From Spartobacteria bacterium (GTDB taxonomy: Bacteria; Verrucomicrobiota; Verrucomicrobiae; Chthoniobacterales; UBA6821), in the NCBI GenBank assembly GCA_003136515.1, contig PLEU01000022.1, positions 1 through 8,684 on the forward strand: a DNA stretch of 8,684 nt, written 5' to 3'. Numbering within the stretch: the stretch's first letter is position 1; each line of letters starts with the position of its first letter. Both the position numbers and the translations under genes were made by a program. Positions 7,310 through 8,684 of this stretch are shown piece by piece. Below the pieces are notes generated by a model. It had not been told where the DNA came from and did no database searches. It saw only the letters and a list, made by a program, of their open reading frames with translations.

Positions 7310-8684
7310 TTAGTGGTCGTCACCCAGCGTGCTGGAGATAACCTCCTCGGCCGTGGTTATTCCCGCGAGAACCTTTCGAACGCCATCCTCACGCAGCGTA
7401 CGCATGCCAAGCTCGCGGGTTCTCTGTCTCAACTGGAGGGTGGTGGCGTTGTGGTTGATCATCTGGCGGATTTCATCATCCGCCACCAGAATTTCAAAGA
7501 TTCCTAGGCGTCCACGGAATCCCTTGCCACGACACTTCTCGCAACCGACTGGCTTCATAGGCGTGGCCTTGGAAATCTGGGTTGGATCGAGATGAAGTGA
7601 GCGGGCTTCATATTCGGAAAGAGTGGTGGGTTCTTTGCAGTTGGAACAGAGCCTGCGGACGAGCCTCTGTGCCATCACGGCCCTCACGGCACTCGAAACG
7701 AGAAAGGGTGGAACGCCAATGTCCACAAGACGGGCCACGGCTCCCGGAGCGTCATTGGTATGGAGTGTCGAAAGCACGAGGTGTCCAGTGAGTGAGGCGT
7801 TGATGGCGATCTGCGCTGTCTCCTTGTCCCGAATTTCACCCACCATAATGATGTTTGGGGCTTGACGAAGCATCGCTCTGAGCGCTGCCGGGAAGGTCAT
7901 TCCAATCTCAGAGTTCACCTGGACTTGGTTGATGCCGGTCATCTGATATTCGACGGGCTCCTCAACCGTAATGATCTTGCGATCGGGCCTGTTCATGTAA
8001 TTAAGACAGGCATAGAGGGTGGTGGTCTTTCCTGACCCGGTCGGCCCAGTGACAAGAATGATACCATCGGGAAGCGCTACGAGGCGCTCAAAAAGTGCCT
8101 GATCGTCGCTTAGAAATCCGAGCTCTGGAAGCCCAAGCATGAGCGAGGACTTGTCCAAGATGCGCATTACGATGCTCTCACCATGGACGGTTGGAACCGT
8201 GGAAACACGAAGATCGACAACTTTATCCCCGACCTTCATCTGAATACGACCATCTTGAGGAACGCGCTTCTCCGCGATGCTCATGGAACCGGTCATGATC
8301 TTCAGTCGGCTGATGATTGCTCCCTGAAGTTTCTTGGGAGGGCTTTTGATCTCCTGAAGGTTTCCGTCGATGCGAAGGCGAACCCGAAGACTTTTTTCCA
8401 ACGGCTCTATGTGGATATCACTGGCACGGTTGTTCTGGGCCTCGACCAGAAGGCTGGAGACGAGTTTGATGATAGGGGCATCATCGGCGTTATCTCCTTC
8501 CTCCTCGGTGATGATGGGGGCCGCTTCCTCCTGAGCCAAAGGGTAGAGGCGGTCGAGATTTTCAGCGATTTGGACAGGCGTGGCGCAGACAAATTCGACA
8601 GGACGTTTCAGGAGGAAGCCTATGCTGTCAAAGGCTTCGAAATCCATCGGGTCAGCGATGGCAAGCACAAGCGTCCCATCGTGG
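7310..8684 (-). CDS. PilB/GspE-family secretion ATPase, upstream paralogue (5' end missing)
   Basis: The right edge cuts the N-terminus; 457 codons plus TAA (7310-7312) are visible. The frame is open to the edge and begins [20 protein letters not shown], the last part of an N1/MshEN-type domain, so the true start lies outside the window. The core shows Walker [10 protein letters not shown] (8021-8047, Lys codon 8027-8029), EEPVE where EDPVE is usual (7949-7963), Walker B Glu at 7835-7837 in VGEIRD, His at 7781-7783 in [13 protein letters not shown], and two CxxC pairs (CSNC near 7637-7648, CEKC near 7532-7543). The Asp box reads RQAPN in place of RQDPD (7853-7867), replacing both acidic residues. 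The catalytic glutamate and P-loop are intact, so it may still hydrolyse ATP. It runs into its paralogue with a 19-bp gap or, if the GTG start is used, a 14-bp overlap, which suggests one operon and possible translational coupling. Its substrate system (pilus or type II secretion) cannot be told from this window. Confidence 0.95.
   Translation of the reverse strand, partial: HDGTLVLAIADPMDFEAFDSIGFLLKRPVEFVCATPVQIAENLDRLYPLAQEEAAPIITEEEGDNADDAPIIKLVSSLLVEAQNNRASDIHIEPLEKSLRVRLRIDGNLQEIKSPPKKLQGAIISRLKIMTGSMSIAEKRVPQDGRIQMKVGDKVVDLRVSTVPTVHGESIVMRILDKSSLMLGLPELGFLSDDQALFERLVALPDGIILVTGPTGSGKTTTLYACLNYMNRPDRKIITVEEPVEYQMTGINQVQVNSEIGMTFPAALRAMLRQAPNIIMVGEIRDKETAQIAINASLTGHLVLSTLHTNDAPGAVARLVDIGVPPFLVSSAVRAVMAQRLVRRLCSNCKEPTTLSEYEARSLHLDPTQISKATPMKPVGCEKCRGKGFRGRLGIFEILVADDEIRQMINHNATTLQLRQRTRELGMRTLREDGVRKVLAGITTAEEVISSTLGDDH

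Overview
The window comes from a bacterial chromosome of roughly balanced base composition. Coding regions are separated by two AT-richer, gene-poor stretches of about 0.6-0.7 kb. Lineage cannot be fixed from the sequence. Two things make me lean, with low confidence, to a Verrucomicrobiota-like or other PVC-group bacterium. The starts mostly lack clear Shine-Dalgarno sequences, and there is a small exported helical protein with a motif of the kind I associate with that group. The genome is clearly Gram-negative in style, with type IV pilus/type II secretion ATPases and a cache-type hybrid histidine kinase.

Layout. On the minus strand at 1-635 is the N-terminal 211 codons of an ABC-2/DrrA-type ATP-binding subunit, cut by the left edge. 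Positions 636-1288 hold no convincing gene, only a repeated 11-mer, a hairpin and short open stretches that look like gene debris. At 1289-1705 (minus) is a small secreted Spy-like helical protein of 138 residues. Positions 1706-2415 are mostly non-coding, with one possible small minus-strand ORF (1899-2075) and a perfect 10-bp palindrome just upstream of the next gene. At 2416-5556 (plus) is a 1046-residue membrane hybrid sensor kinase (cache-like sensor, PAS, GAF, HisKA, HATPase, receiver). Convergent to it are two tandem minus-strand PilB/GspE-family secretion ATPases: 7310-8684 (upstream gene, 5' end cut by the right edge) and 5599-7290.

How they fit together. The two ATPases are almost certainly one transcription unit and would power pilus extension or type II secretion at the inner membrane. 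They are paralogues, not copies, and the upstream one has lost the two acidic residues of the usual RQDPD motif. The hybrid kinase converges on them with 42 bp between stop codons, so it is not in their operon, and its target is unknown. The ABC subunit and the Spy-like protein lie on the same strand but about 650 bp apart, with no evident functional link.

I see no tRNA, rRNA, CRISPR array, intact transposase or phage gene. The most unusual points are the altered Asp box in one of the paired ATPases and the decayed-looking spacer regions. Nothing here is strong evidence for a wholly new system.
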